A DNA stretch of 8,231 bases, taken from assembly GCA_910587625.1 (NCBI GenBank), contig CAJUMW010000012.1:51957-60187 (forward strand), written 5' to 3'. Below are positions 1 to 7,868 of the stretch, in pieces. A program made the translations under genes and the position numbers. The notes under the pieces were generated by a model, which saw only the letters and a program-made list of their open reading frames with translations, was not told where the DNA came from and ran no database searches. The DNA is from an uncultured Christensenellaceae bacterium (GTDB lineage: Bacteria > Bacillota > Clostridia > Christensenellales > Borkfalkiaceae). Positions within the stretch are counted from its first letter, which is position 1. Each line of letters begins with the position of its first letter.

Positions 1-1
1 G

Positions 2-490
2 ATATACGAGCATGGGTTCTGGGACTTCGATTTGAACAGCTATGTGTACCTTGACGAAAACGCCGAACAGTATATCGGGCATTGGTTCAATAAGCAGACC
101 CGGGACGAGAACGGCAACTTTGCCTGGGAAAAAGTTCAGCTTACCCAAGTTACGTTTACGCAGGAATACACTACGGCGTACAGCCCCGTAACGTACGGGC
201 ATTTATGCTACTTTGTCAACGGTATGCTGTCAATGCCGGGAGGTATAGAGGGACTGTTTAACATTTTCGAGGTTGACAAGCAAACTATGACCTACGACCT
301 GCAAGCAATGGCGGCGGATATCGAGGAGTACGGATTGTTTACATACGAAGAATTTTACGAAATTTATCCTATATCCGAAGAAGTGTTTGAAGCGTTCAAC
401 GGTGAGTATTTGAAAGTTGCAATAGGCAAGGGGCTTATTACATATGAAAGAATAGCCGAGCTCATAGAGAGGTATTCTGAATTTTTTTAA
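2..490 (+). CDS. C-terminal part of an unidentified protein, possibly a Hedgehog/Hint-like autoprocessing domain (5' end off-window)
   Basis: The reading frame is open from base 2 to a TAA at 488-490, so the gene starts upstream of the window. The TTG at 32 is only an internal codon with no ribosome-binding site. The visible 162 residues have no membrane segment or sorting motif. Around bases 173-232 the protein reads TAYSPVTYGHLCYFVNGMLS. From memory this resembles the late part of Hog/Hint domains, where a tyrosine-[AS]-proline-x-threonine stretch is followed by a strand ending in VNG-hydrophobic-L. The preceding WEKVQLTQV strand also fits. The N-terminal nucleophilic Cys of a Hint domain would lie off-window and cannot be checked. 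The tail is acidic, aromatic-rich and helical, with TYEEFYEIYP and ITYERIAELIERYSEFF. The coding frame is well supported; the Hint assignment is tentative, and a surface or polymorphic-toxin-like parent protein is only inference. Confidence 0.6.
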   Translation: MYEHGFWDFDLNSYVYLDENAEQYIGHWFNKQTRDENGNFAWEKVQLTQVTFTQEYTTAYSPVTYGHLCYFVNGMLSMPGGIEGLFNIFEVDKQTMTYDLQAMAADIEEYGLFTYEEFYEIYPISEEVFEAFNGEYLKVAIGKGLITYERIAELIERYSEFF

Positions 491-513
491 GACTTGACTG
501 AATAGCAAATAAA

Positions 514-543
514 AATGGGTTTGGGAAATTTCCCAAACCCATT
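514..543. terminator. Bidirectional Rho-independent terminator
   Basis: This is a perfect 30-bp palindrome (AATGGGTTTGGGAAA and its exact complement) between two convergent genes. It is flanked by a T-run on the right (554-559) for rightward transcription and by A residues at 510-515 that give a U-run for leftward transcription. It fits termination of both the partial gene on the left and the NifU-like/GGGtGRT operon on the right. Confidence 0.85.
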
Positions 544-557
544 ATATATTGTGTTTT

Positions 558-1559
558 TTACTTCGTCATAGCTTCCTGAACAGCGACTGCAACGGCAACC
601 GTTGCGCCAACCATAGGATTGTTGCCCATTCCTATCAAGCCCATCATTTCAACGTGGGCAGGAACGGAGGACGAGCCGGCAAACTGTGCGTCGGAGTGCA
701 TTCTTCCCATTGTGTCGGTCATACCGTAGGAAGAGGGACCTGCCGCCATGTTGTCGGGGTGCAACGTTCTACCCGTGCCGCCGCCTGACGCAACCGAGAA
801 ATATTTAACGCCGTTTTCAACGCACCATTTCTTGTAAGTGCCTGCAACGGGGTGCTGGAAGCGGGTGGGGTTGGTGGAGTTGCCTGTAATCGAAACGGAA
901 ACGTTCTCCATCTTCATAATTGCCACGCCTTCGGGCACGTTGTCCGCGCCGTAGCACTTTACCTTAGCTCTCGCGCCGTCCGAGAAAGCGACCGTGTCGG
1001 TAACTGTAACGGTTTCGGTATAGGGGTCGAACTTTGTTCTGCAATAGGTAAATCCGTTAATTCTCGAAATTATATAAGCCGCATCCTTGCCAAGACCGTT
1101 CAATATAACTCTGAGGGGCTTGACGCGCACTTTATTTGCGTTTTCCGCGATTTTAATTGCGCCTTCCGCAGCGGCAAACGACTCGTGACCCGCAAGGAAG
1201 CAGAAGCAATCCGTCTCTTCGGAGAGGAGCATTGCGCCGAGGTTGCCGTGGCCTAAACCGACTTTTCTGTTTTCGGCAACCGAGCCGGGAATACAGAAGC
1301 TCTGTAAGCCCACGCCTATTTTCGTTGCGGCTTCGTTTGCCTTTTTGCAGCCCGATTTAATTGCGATAGCCGCGCCTACCGTATATGCCCAAACAGCATT
1401 TTCAAAGCAGATAGGCTGGGTGCCTCTGACTATTTTATCAACGTCGATACCCTTTGCGAGGGTAATGTCCTTGCATTCTTCAATGGATTTAATGCCGTAT
1501 TCCTTCAAAACGCCGAGAATTTTAGCCTCGCGTCTTTCATAACTTTCAAAAAGCGCCAT
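558..1559 (-). CDS. GGGtGRT-family protein (function unknown)
   Basis: This 333-residue protein carries the family-defining motif GGGTGRT at residues 259-265, followed by LHPDNMAAGPSSYG, which supports assignment to the GGGtGRT family (Pfam PF14057 as I recall it). The biochemical role is, to my knowledge, not established. It is cysteine-rich (for example C51, C71, C89, C118, C120, C173, C202, C246) and glycine-rich, with no signal peptide or obvious transmembrane segment, so it is probably cytoplasmic; the C-terminal GATVAVAVAVQEA stretch is short. The ATG at 1559 has an AAGGAGG Shine-Dalgarno (1570-1576, spacing 10) inside the end of the upstream gene, whose stop lies 2 bp away, so the two are probably translationally coupled. 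The NifU_N-like partner suggests a role involving Fe-S clusters or thiols, but that is inference. The TAA lies 14 bp from the shared terminator. Confidence 0.9.
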   Translation of the reverse strand: MALFESYERREAKILGVLKEYGIKSIEECKDITLAKGIDVDKIVRGTQPICFENAVWAYTVGAAIAIKSGCKKANEAATKIGVGLQSFCIPGSVAENRKVGLGHGNLGAMLLSEETDCFCFLAGHESFAAAEGAIKIAENANKVRVKPLRVILNGLGKDAAYIISRINGFTYCRTKFDPYTETVTVTDTVAFSDGARAKVKCYGADNVPEGVAIMKMENVSVSITGNSTNPTRFQHPVAGTYKKWCVENGVKYFSVASGGGTGRTLHPDNMAAGPSSYGMTDTMGRMHSDAQFAGSSSVPAHVEMMGLIGMGNNPMVGATVAVAVAVQEAMTK

Positions 1560-1561
1560 AA

Positions 1562-2287
1562 TTAGTCAACCTCCTTGTCCGTTCTGGGGTCAATATGCTT
1601 AACCGCGCCGCTCTCTTTTGAATATCTGCCGTAAGTACCGATGGCTTTCTCGTAAGCTTCGTTGGGGGAAAGACCTTTTTTGATAAAGTCGGTCATTTTT
1701 CCGAGCGAAACAAATTTATATCCGCATACTTCGTTGTTTTTGTCGAGCGCAAGCGCGATAACGTAACCCTCAGCCATTTCGAGGTATCTTACGCCCTTGA
1801 GCTTCGTGCCGTACATCGTGCCAACCTGTGAGCGAAGCCCCTTGCCCAAATCTTCAAGCCCCGCGCCTATTGTAAGTCCGTCCTCGGAGAAAGCGGACTG
1901 CGTTCTGCCGTAAACAATTTGAAGGAAAAGTTCGCGCATAGCGGTATTGATAGCGTCGCAAACGAGGTCGGTGTTCAGCGCTTCGAGTATAGTTTTGCCG
2001 GGCAGAATTTCAGCCGCCATAGCAGCGGAGTGCGTCATGCCCGAACAGCCTATCGTTTCAACCAAAGCTTCCTCGATGATACCGTCTTTGACGTTCAACG
2101 AGAGTTTGCAAGCTCCCTGTTGGGGTGCGCACCAGCCTATACCGTGCGTAAAGCCTTTGATGTCCTTGATTTCCTTTGCCTGAACCCAAAGTCCCTCTTC
2201 GGGAATGGGTGCGGGACCGTGCTCGAATCTGCCCGACACGCCCTTGGCAACGCAAATCATATTTTCAATATCTTTTGAATATTGCAT
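1562..2287 (-). CDS. NifU_N-like iron-sulfur cluster scaffold-type protein, partner of GGGtGRT protein
   Basis: This 241-residue protein has a NifU/IscU-type N-terminal fold signature. GCSGMTHSAAMAAEILPGKT at residues 80-99 parallels the scaffold motif in which a Cys is followed by small residues and a Gly-Lys-Thr turn. Cysteines at 53, 60, 81 and 110 could supply the three cluster-ligating positions of NifU_N. It is longer than a plain IscU (about 130 residues), with an extra C-terminal region of about 110 residues containing GLEDLGKGLRSQVGTMYGTK and a KMTDFIKKGLSPNEAYEKAIGTYGRY helix. It is therefore a specialised variant, not the housekeeping SufU. The ATG at 2287 has GGAGG at 2295-2299, spacing 7. 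It is first in a two-gene operon with the GGGtGRT gene. Such proteins are often annotated as iron-sulfur scaffolds; actual cluster binding by this one is inferred. Confidence 0.85.
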   Translation of the reverse strand: MQYSKDIENMICVAKGVSGRFEHGPAPIPEEGLWVQAKEIKDIKGFTHGIGWCAPQQGACKLSLNVKDGIIEEALVETIGCSGMTHSAAMAAEILPGKTILEALNTDLVCDAINTAMRELFLQIVYGRTQSAFSEDGLTIGAGLEDLGKGLRSQVGTMYGTKLKGVRYLEMAEGYVIALALDKNNEVCGYKFVSLGKMTDFIKKGLSPNEAYEKAIGTYGRYSKESGAVKHIDPRTDKEVD

Positions 2288-2329
2288 TGAGTGTCCTCCG
2301 TTTTATTTTGATATATTTTTATCTAAACT

Positions 2330-2357
2330 ATTATAGCACGATATTTTCAATTAACAA
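2330..2357 (-). promoter_or_regulatory. Sigma-A promoter of the NifU-like/GGGtGRT operon
   Basis: Read leftward, a -35-like TTGTTA (2352-2357) is followed after 16 bp by a perfect TATAAT (2330-2335). The -10 is preceded by TGC, an extended -10 (TGnTATAAT). This would start transcription near 2323, about 35 bp before the ATG at 2287. No operator dyad is obvious. Confidence 0.7.
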
Positions 2358-2400
2358 AAAAATTACACATTTTTTGCTTTTAACCCAAAAAAGTTGTTTA

Positions 2401-2429
2401 TTGAGGTTGCAAATATATTATAATATAAG
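2401..2429 (+). promoter_or_regulatory. Probable promoter of mcsA-mcsB-clpC
   Basis: TTGAGG (2401-2406) and TATAAG (2424-2429) are spaced 17 bp. A perfect TATAAT (2419-2424) overlaps this but has only a poorly spaced TTGTTT (2394-2399, 19 bp) upstream. Either choice starts transcription about 50-60 bp before mcsA. I looked for CtsR boxes (tandem RGTCAAA heptads) and CIRCE (TTAGCACTC inverted repeat) in 2288-2488 and found neither. Confidence 0.45.
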
Positions 2430-2488
2430 TAAGCAAACCTGCGCTATATTCAAGTTGATTTGCGCAATTTATAAAAGAGGGCTTTAAT

Positions 2489-2983
2489 ATGCTTTGTCAA
2501 CGCTGTAAAAAAAATATTGCAACCGAGCACTTTGCCGACATAATCAACGGCGAGCTGATAGAGAGCCACCTTTGCGCCAAATGCAATGCGGAGATGGCTG
2601 TCGGACTCAACTCTAAAATTAACGACGCGGTATGCTCGTGGCTGTTCGGTTCGTCCGCGCAAAAAAAAGTTTGCCCCGTGTGCGGAATGAATTATAGCGA
2701 ATACGAAAAGAATGGGCTATTGGGCTGCGCAAGCTGTTACGACGTTTTTAAAGACGAGTTGCTGCCTGCAATCCGCGCAATACACGGCAAAGTGGAGCAT
2801 GTCGGACAAGTCGGGTTGAATAATGATGACTTGGGCTTGCATCGAAGGCTAAAAAGCTTGCAAGAGCAGTTGGAGCTGGCTTTACGGGAAAAGCGCTTTG
2901 CCGACGCCGGCGTTCTTAACAAAAAGATTTACGACATAAACAAGACCCTTCACGGAGACAGCGAAAATGACGAACCTTACTAA
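2489..2983 (+). CDS. mcsA: McsA, zinc-finger activator of the arginine kinase McsB
   Basis: This 164-residue protein has four CxxC pairs, C3/C6, C29/C32, C62/C65 and C80/C83, forming the two zinc-binding modules of McsA. A UVR-like helical hairpin follows at about residues 118-152 (RRLKSLQEQLELALREKRFADAG). McsA binds and activates McsB and links it to ClpC in cytosolic protein quality control. It is slightly shorter than the Bacillus subtilis protein (about 185 residues). The ATG at 2489 is preceded by a purine-rich AGAGGG (2476-2481, spacing 7). It is the first gene of the operon here; in Bacillus and many Clostridia ctsR precedes it, but no ctsR lies upstream in this window. Its 3' end overlaps mcsB by 17 nt. 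A UvrB/UvrC-type DNA repair protein is excluded by its size and zinc fingers. Confidence 0.95.
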   Translation: MLCQRCKKNIATEHFADIINGELIESHLCAKCNAEMAVGLNSKINDAVCSWLFGSSAQKKVCPVCGMNYSEYEKNGLLGCASCYDVFKDELLPAIRAIHGKVEHVGQVGLNNDDLGLHRRLKSLQEQLELALREKRFADAGVLNKKIYDINKTLHGDSENDEPY

Positions 2984-3968
2984 TACCGTAATATCGACTC
3001 GCGTCAGGCTGGCGCGCAATATCGAGGGTTACGCGTTTCCCTCACACCTCGGAGAGCGGCAGGCAAAAGAGATTGTGCGTTTGGTAACTTCGGGTGTGGC
3101 GCGGCTTGACGAATTTAAAATATATTATATGGATAAAGTGTCCGAGGCGGAGGCGCTTTCCTTAAAGGAAAACCACCTTATAAGCCCCAACCTTGTCGGC
3201 AAACGCAATTCCGCCGCCCTTATTAACGGTGACGAAAGCGTTTCTATAATGGTAAACGAGGAGGATCACCTGCGCGAGCAATGCATAGTAAAGGGGCTTG
3301 ATTTAAAGCTTGCTTACAGCGCGATGTCGAGGATAGACAACAGCATTTCAAAGCTTATGAAGTTTGCCTATGACGAACAGCTCGGCTTTTTGACGGCGTG
3401 TCCCACCAATCTCGGCACGGGGTTAAGAGCTTCGGTAATGCTGTTTTTGCCGGCAATAACGATAAACAGAATGATGCCGCGAGTGGTAAAAAGCATTTCT
3501 CATCTCGGGCTAACGGTGCGCGGAATTTACGGTGAGGGCAGTCAGGCGGAGGGCTATACTTATCAGATAAGCAACGAAGTGACGCTCGGCGTCAGCGAGG
3601 GGGAAATAATCGCGAGGGTAAACGACATAGTTAAAAAGGTATGCGCGCTCGAAGAGGCGGAGAGAAACGAGCTTAAAACCTGTTCGTCCGCGCTCGACAT
3701 TCGCGACGAAACGCTGCGCTCATACGGCATACTTACAAATTGCGCAAAGCTTTCTACGAGCGAGCTTATAGCTTACTCTGCAAACGTCAAGCTGGGCGCG
3801 TGCCTTGGCTATATCAAGCTTGCCGACATTTCTCAAATAGACGAGCTTGTAGTAAAAATGCGCCCTTCCAATATAAACAACGCGTCGGGGCGCGAGCTTA
3901 CGCCCGTGGAGCGCGACGTCTACAGGGCGCAGTACACAGCAAAATTTTTAAAGAAAATAGTGGAATAA
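2967..3968 (+). CDS. mcsB: McsB, protein arginine kinase
   Basis: This 333-residue phosphagen-kinase-fold enzyme transfers phosphate from ATP to arginine side chains of proteins, marking them for ClpC-ClpP. The N-terminal STRVRLARN (residues 10-18) and HLISPNL are typical. The NEEDH motif (97-101) supplies the catalytic acidic residues, and CPTNLGTGLRASVM contains the reactive-site Cys145. YGEGS and the allosteric phosphoarginine-binding motif RDxxRA (RDVYRA, 316-321) are also intact. The N-terminus is some 20 residues shorter than in B. subtilis (about 363 in total), starting almost directly at the conserved core. The start at 2967 is supported by a GGAG 9-10 nt upstream and a 17-nt overlap with mcsA, implying translational coupling. 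The TAA at 3966-3968 overlaps the clpC ribosome-binding site. A metabolic creatine or arginine kinase is ruled out by the McsA/ClpC neighbours and the RDxxRA motif. Confidence 0.96.
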   Translation: MTNLTNTVISTRVRLARNIEGYAFPSHLGERQAKEIVRLVTSGVARLDEFKIYYMDKVSEAEALSLKENHLISPNLVGKRNSAALINGDESVSIMVNEEDHLREQCIVKGLDLKLAYSAMSRIDNSISKLMKFAYDEQLGFLTACPTNLGTGLRASVMLFLPAITINRMMPRVVKSISHLGLTVRGIYGEGSQAEGYTYQISNEVTLGVSEGEIIARVNDIVKKVCALEEAERNELKTCSSALDIRDETLRSYGILTNCAKLSTSELIAYSANVKLGACLGYIKLADISQIDELVVKMRPSNINNASGRELTPVERDVYRAQYTAKFLKKIVE

Positions 3969-3979
3969 AGGAGGAACTT

Positions 3980-6487
<2,508 letters not shown>

Positions 6488-6491
6488 TCCG

Positions 6492-6523
6492 ACAAGCGTT
6501 GCGTTTTCAATCGCAACGCTTGT
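6492..6523. terminator. Strong terminator of the mcsA-mcsB-clpC operon
   Basis: A perfect 12-bp stem (ACAAGCGTTGCG, with its complement at 6512-6523) and an 8-nt loop are followed by TTAGTTTTTCT. It begins 5 bp after the clpC stop. Leftward, the hairpin is followed by a moderately U-rich stretch, so it may also stop transcription entering from the right. Confidence 0.88.
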
Positions 6524-6695
6524 TTAGTTTTTCTAAAAGCTTTTCTGTTGTCTTAACGTCGGCTATTATGGCGTCTATTCTCTTTAACGACAAATTATAT
6601 TTTTTGATTTTCGGCTTTCTCTTTTCGCAAAACCCGTCGCTTGATACAAGCTTTTTCCAAAATGTTAAACTCCTAAATTTGCGTTCTACTATCAT
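6507..6695 (-). CDS. Possible small basic protein (62 residues), doubtful
   Basis: This leftward ORF encodes a Lys-rich, helical, predicted soluble peptide with a possible short coiled coil at its C-terminus (IDAIIADVKTTEKLLEKLNK). I recognise no family. In its favour, a TTGACA-18-TATTAT promoter lies just upstream (6709-6738), and base composition matches the neighbouring AT-rich patch. Against it, there is no Shine-Dalgarno before the ATG, and the predicted transcript start (about 6702) would leave only about 7 nt of leader. The TGA stop (6507-6509) also lies in the loop of the clpC terminator hairpin. An overlapping rightward ORF (6499-6759) is its shadow or equally spurious. The leftward transcript could instead be non-coding. 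Confidence 0.28.
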   Translation of the reverse strand: MIVERKFRSLTFWKKLVSSDGFCEKRKPKIKKYNLSLKRIDAIIADVKTTEKLLEKLNKRCD

Positions 6696-6763
6696 TAGTA
6701 GTAAACATATAATATCACTACCAATAATAGTATGTCAAGAAAAATTCAACCATTGGTAGTAAA
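6695..6763. repeat. Three copies of an 11-bp TTRGTAGTRAW motif (candidate operator)
   Basis: TTAGTAGTAAA (6695-6705, +), TTGGTAGTGAT (6714-6724, -) and TTGGTAGTAAA (6753-6763, +) are near-identical. The first and third are direct repeats; the middle copy is inverted. They bracket the leftward promoter and lie just upstream of the XRE gene at 6802. A six-base hairpin (CTACTA/TAGTAG, 6686-6701) overlaps the first copy. The layout fits binding sites for the adjacent XRE repressor, but the assignment is inferred from position. Confidence 0.5.
6709..6738 (-). promoter_or_regulatory. Leftward sigma-A promoter overlapping repeated operator-like motif
   Basis: On the minus strand a perfect TTGACA (6733-6738) is followed after 18 bp by TATTAT (6709-6714). 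The spacer holds one copy of the TTGGTAGTGAT motif (6714-6724). Transcription would begin near 6702 and run toward clpC, ending at the 6492-6523 hairpin: a transcript of about 200 nt. Confidence 0.5.
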
Positions 6764-6801
6764 ATATTTTTGACTGTAAATAAAAAAAAGGAAATAAAAT
6801 A

Positions 6802-7014
6802 ATGATATTGCAAGAACAAATTCAGTACAAATTACAAGAGGCAATCAAGCAAAGCGGATTAAGTCAAACGACTATCGCAAAACAAGTGGGGGTATGCCAA
6901 CAGGCAATTTCAAGCTATCTTCACGGCAATAAAATGCCTGCGCTGGACACCTTTGCAAATTTATGTCAGGTGTTGGACGTTGACCCTGCGGAAATTTTGT
7001 GTATAAAAAAATAA
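6802..7014 (+). CDS. Small XRE-family helix-turn-helix regulator (70 residues)
   Basis: Almost the whole protein is a single Cro/C1-type HTH domain. Helix 2 is QTTIAKQVGV, the recognition helix is about residues 33-41 (CQQAISSYL), and HGNKMPALDTFANLCQVLDVDPAEIL completes the five-helix fold. It is probably a dimeric DNA-binding repressor or antirepressor with no effector domain. The ATG at 6802 has AAGGA at 6788-6792, spacing 9. The gene follows the repeated TTRGTAGTRA motif, suggesting autoregulation. Its own promoter is weak by eye: TTGGTA (6753-6758) with TGTAAA (6775-6780). Base composition is more AT-rich than clpC. It lies 65 bp before a second XRE gene in the same direction, with no terminator between them. 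Its family is clear; its target genes are not. Confidence 0.85.
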   Translation: MILQEQIQYKLQEAIKQSGLSQTTIAKQVGVCQQAISSYLHGNKMPALDTFANLCQVLDVDPAEILCIKK

Positions 7015-7027
7015 ACAAGGCGCGAAA

Positions 7028-7073
7028 TTTCCCATTGTTTCCCTAATTAGGGATAAAATGTATATACTAAGGG
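7028..7073. promoter_or_regulatory. Operator-like palindrome and repeats with -10 element before the second XRE gene
   Basis: The 12-bp perfect palindrome CCCTAATTAGGG (7041-7052) follows two TTTCCC repeats spaced 10 bp (7028-7033 and 7038-7043). A further CTAAGGG (7067-7073) overlaps the ribosome-binding site. TATACT (7063-7068) is a plausible -10, but no well-spaced -35 is visible and the leader would be very short. The gene may also be read from the upstream XRE gene. Confidence 0.45.
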
Positions 7074-7079
7074 TATGAT

Positions 7080-7283
7080 ATGGAAAAATTTTCGGAAAGA
7101 CTAAAAGAGTTAAGACAAGAAAGAGGACTGTCTATTCAAGGATTGGCTAAGGAAGTGCAGATAAGCTCGTCAGCTCTTTGTCGATGGGAAAATTGCCAAG
7201 CAGATATAAGAGGTTCTCAACTTGTTATACTTGCCAAATATTTTGGCGTAACTATTGATTTTTTAATGGGTTTAGAAGATTAA
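7080..7283 (+). CDS. Small XRE-family helix-turn-helix regulator (67 residues)
   Basis: This is a single Cro/C1-type HTH domain from residue 4 to the end. It contains FSERLKELRQERGLSIQGLA, a recognition helix near SSSALCRWENC (about residues 29-39), and the common C-terminal motif LAKYFGVTIDFLMGLED. There is no sensory or peptidase domain, so it is probably a stand-alone Cro-like repressor or control protein. The ATG at 7080 is preceded by AAGGG (7069-7073, spacing 6). An ATG at 7075 is out of frame. It is the second of two same-direction XRE genes and is followed 13 bp later by a strong hairpin terminator, beyond which a leftward double-HTH gene converges. The two single-domain proteins are not close copies of each other. 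Whether they act on the same operators is unknown. Confidence 0.88.
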   Translation: MEKFSERLKELRQERGLSIQGLAKEVQISSSALCRWENCQADIRGSQLVILAKYFGVTIDFLMGLED

Positions 7284-7293
7284 CAAATAATTT

Positions 7294-7319
7294 ATTCCTC
7301 GGACAAAAGTCCGAGGGAT
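7294..7319. terminator. Terminator between convergent HTH genes
   Basis: The stem CCTCGGAC (7297-7304) pairs with GTCCGAGG (7309-7316) around an AAAA loop and extends by further weak pairs. Rightward it is followed by GATTTGTGTTTG. Leftward the following stretch is moderately T-rich, so it may serve both convergent genes. Confidence 0.8.
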
Positions 7320-7346
7320 TTGTGTTTGTGGGAAATTTTCTATTCG

Positions 7347-7784
7347 TTATTTTTCTCTGCCGAGAACACAATCAACCGTACAGTCAAAATATTTAGCAAG
7401 CGCAATCAAGCCGTCGGGTTCGGGTAATCGTTTGTCGTTTTTCCAATCAAAGTAGTTGCCTTCCGGAATTTTTGCCTCTCTGCAAAATGCTGCGCCGCTT
7501 AATTTTTTTGAATTGACTAATTCTTGAAGTCTAACGCTGAATTTCGGACAAGGTAAAAATTCTTGATTGCAGCCGTACTCATTAAATCCCAACAAATAAT
7601 CAACCGAGCACTTAAATAAATTAGCAAGACCTACGAGGTTTTTAAATGAAGGTTCACGATTACCTTGTAAATATCTGCAAACAGTTGAAACTGAAACGCC
7701 CAAACATTTGGCAAGACTTTTCTGGTTTAAATTATTGACAATCATAAGTCCTTTTAAGTTTTCGACAAATTTCATCAAATTCAT
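7347..7784 (-). CDS. Tandem double XRE helix-turn-helix protein (145 residues)
   Basis: Two Cro/C1-type HTH domains are joined head to tail. The first spans about residues 6-67 (QKSLAKCLGVSVSTVCRYLQ, then LANLFKCSVDYLLGFNE). The second spans about 82-143 (FSVRLQELVNSKKLSGAAF, then LAKYFDCTVDCVLGREK). A linker of roughly 14 residues (YGCNQEFLPCPK) connects them. The second domain has an atypical recognition region (IPEGNYFDWKNDKRLPEP), so it may bind another sequence or mainly dimerise. The ATG at 7784 has AAAGG (7796-7800) about 11 nt upstream; Met4 has no such site. It is read away from the 68-residue gene across an intergenic region with a long dyad, an arrangement typical of divergent repressor switches. 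It ends at the terminator shared with the preceding XRE gene. Targets are unknown; control of the divergent gene is inference. Confidence 0.87.
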   Translation of the reverse strand: MNLMKFVENLKGLMIVNNLNQKSLAKCLGVSVSTVCRYLQGNREPSFKNLVGLANLFKCSVDYLLGFNEYGCNQEFLPCPKFSVRLQELVNSKKLSGAAFCREAKIPEGNYFDWKNDKRLPEPDGLIALAKYFDCTVDCVLGREK

Positions 7785-7815
7785 ACAAACACCGACCTTT
7801 TTTTTAATTTAATTA

Positions 7816-7860
7816 TCTCCGCAAAGGCAATTGTTTGCTTGCAAATTGCTTTTACGGAGA
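7816..7860. repeat. 45-bp imperfect inverted repeat in the divergent promoter region
   Basis: Arms 7816-7832 (TCTCCGCAAAGGCAATT) and 7844-7860 match at 15 of 17 positions around an 11-nt centre. The centre itself supports an inner TTTGC-TT-GCAAA dyad (7834-7845). The right arm abuts the -10 of the rightward promoter and its inner end overlaps the -35. It is a good candidate operator for the divergent double-HTH protein. Confidence 0.7.
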
Positions 7861-7868
7861 GGTATAAT
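7839..7868 (+). promoter_or_regulatory. Promoter of the 68-residue gene
   Basis: TTGCAA (7839-7844) lies 18 bp before a perfect TATAAT (7863-7868), placing the start near 7875. The -35 sits inside the long dyad. A second, smaller dyad (CACTAAT 7876-7882 with ATAAGTG 7891-7897, around GCGCGC) covers the beginning of the transcript. Confidence 0.65.

Noticed and set aside
32..34. TTG as the start of the first gene
   Set aside because: The frame is open to the left edge, the residues before it are in keeping with the rest, and there is no ribosome-binding site.
549..1542. Several rightward ORFs opposite the GGGtGRT gene (549-788, 852-1256, 1157-1360, 1243-1542)
   Set aside because: They are shadows of a clear leftward coding gene, with no ribosome-binding sites and low-complexity or unlikely protein sequence.
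1919..2487. Rightward ORFs opposite the NifU-like gene and running into the intergenic region
   Set aside because: They overlap a well-supported leftward gene and its promoter; the sequences look like random translation.
3740..3979. An 80-codon N-terminal extension of clpC in the same frame
   Set aside because: It lies within mcsB in another frame, has no ClpC-like sequence, and a strong AAAGGAGG sits just before the ATG at 3980, where the canonical ClpC N-domain begins.
6499..6759. Rightward 86-codon ORF after clpC
   Set aside because: It starts inside the terminator stem, has no ribosome-binding site, and runs through the repeated operator-like region.
6768..6774. TTTGACT, a single CtsR-type heptad (reverse of AGTCAAA)
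   Set aside because: CtsR boxes are tandem heptads; the second copy is absent, and the site lies before an XRE gene, not a stress gene.
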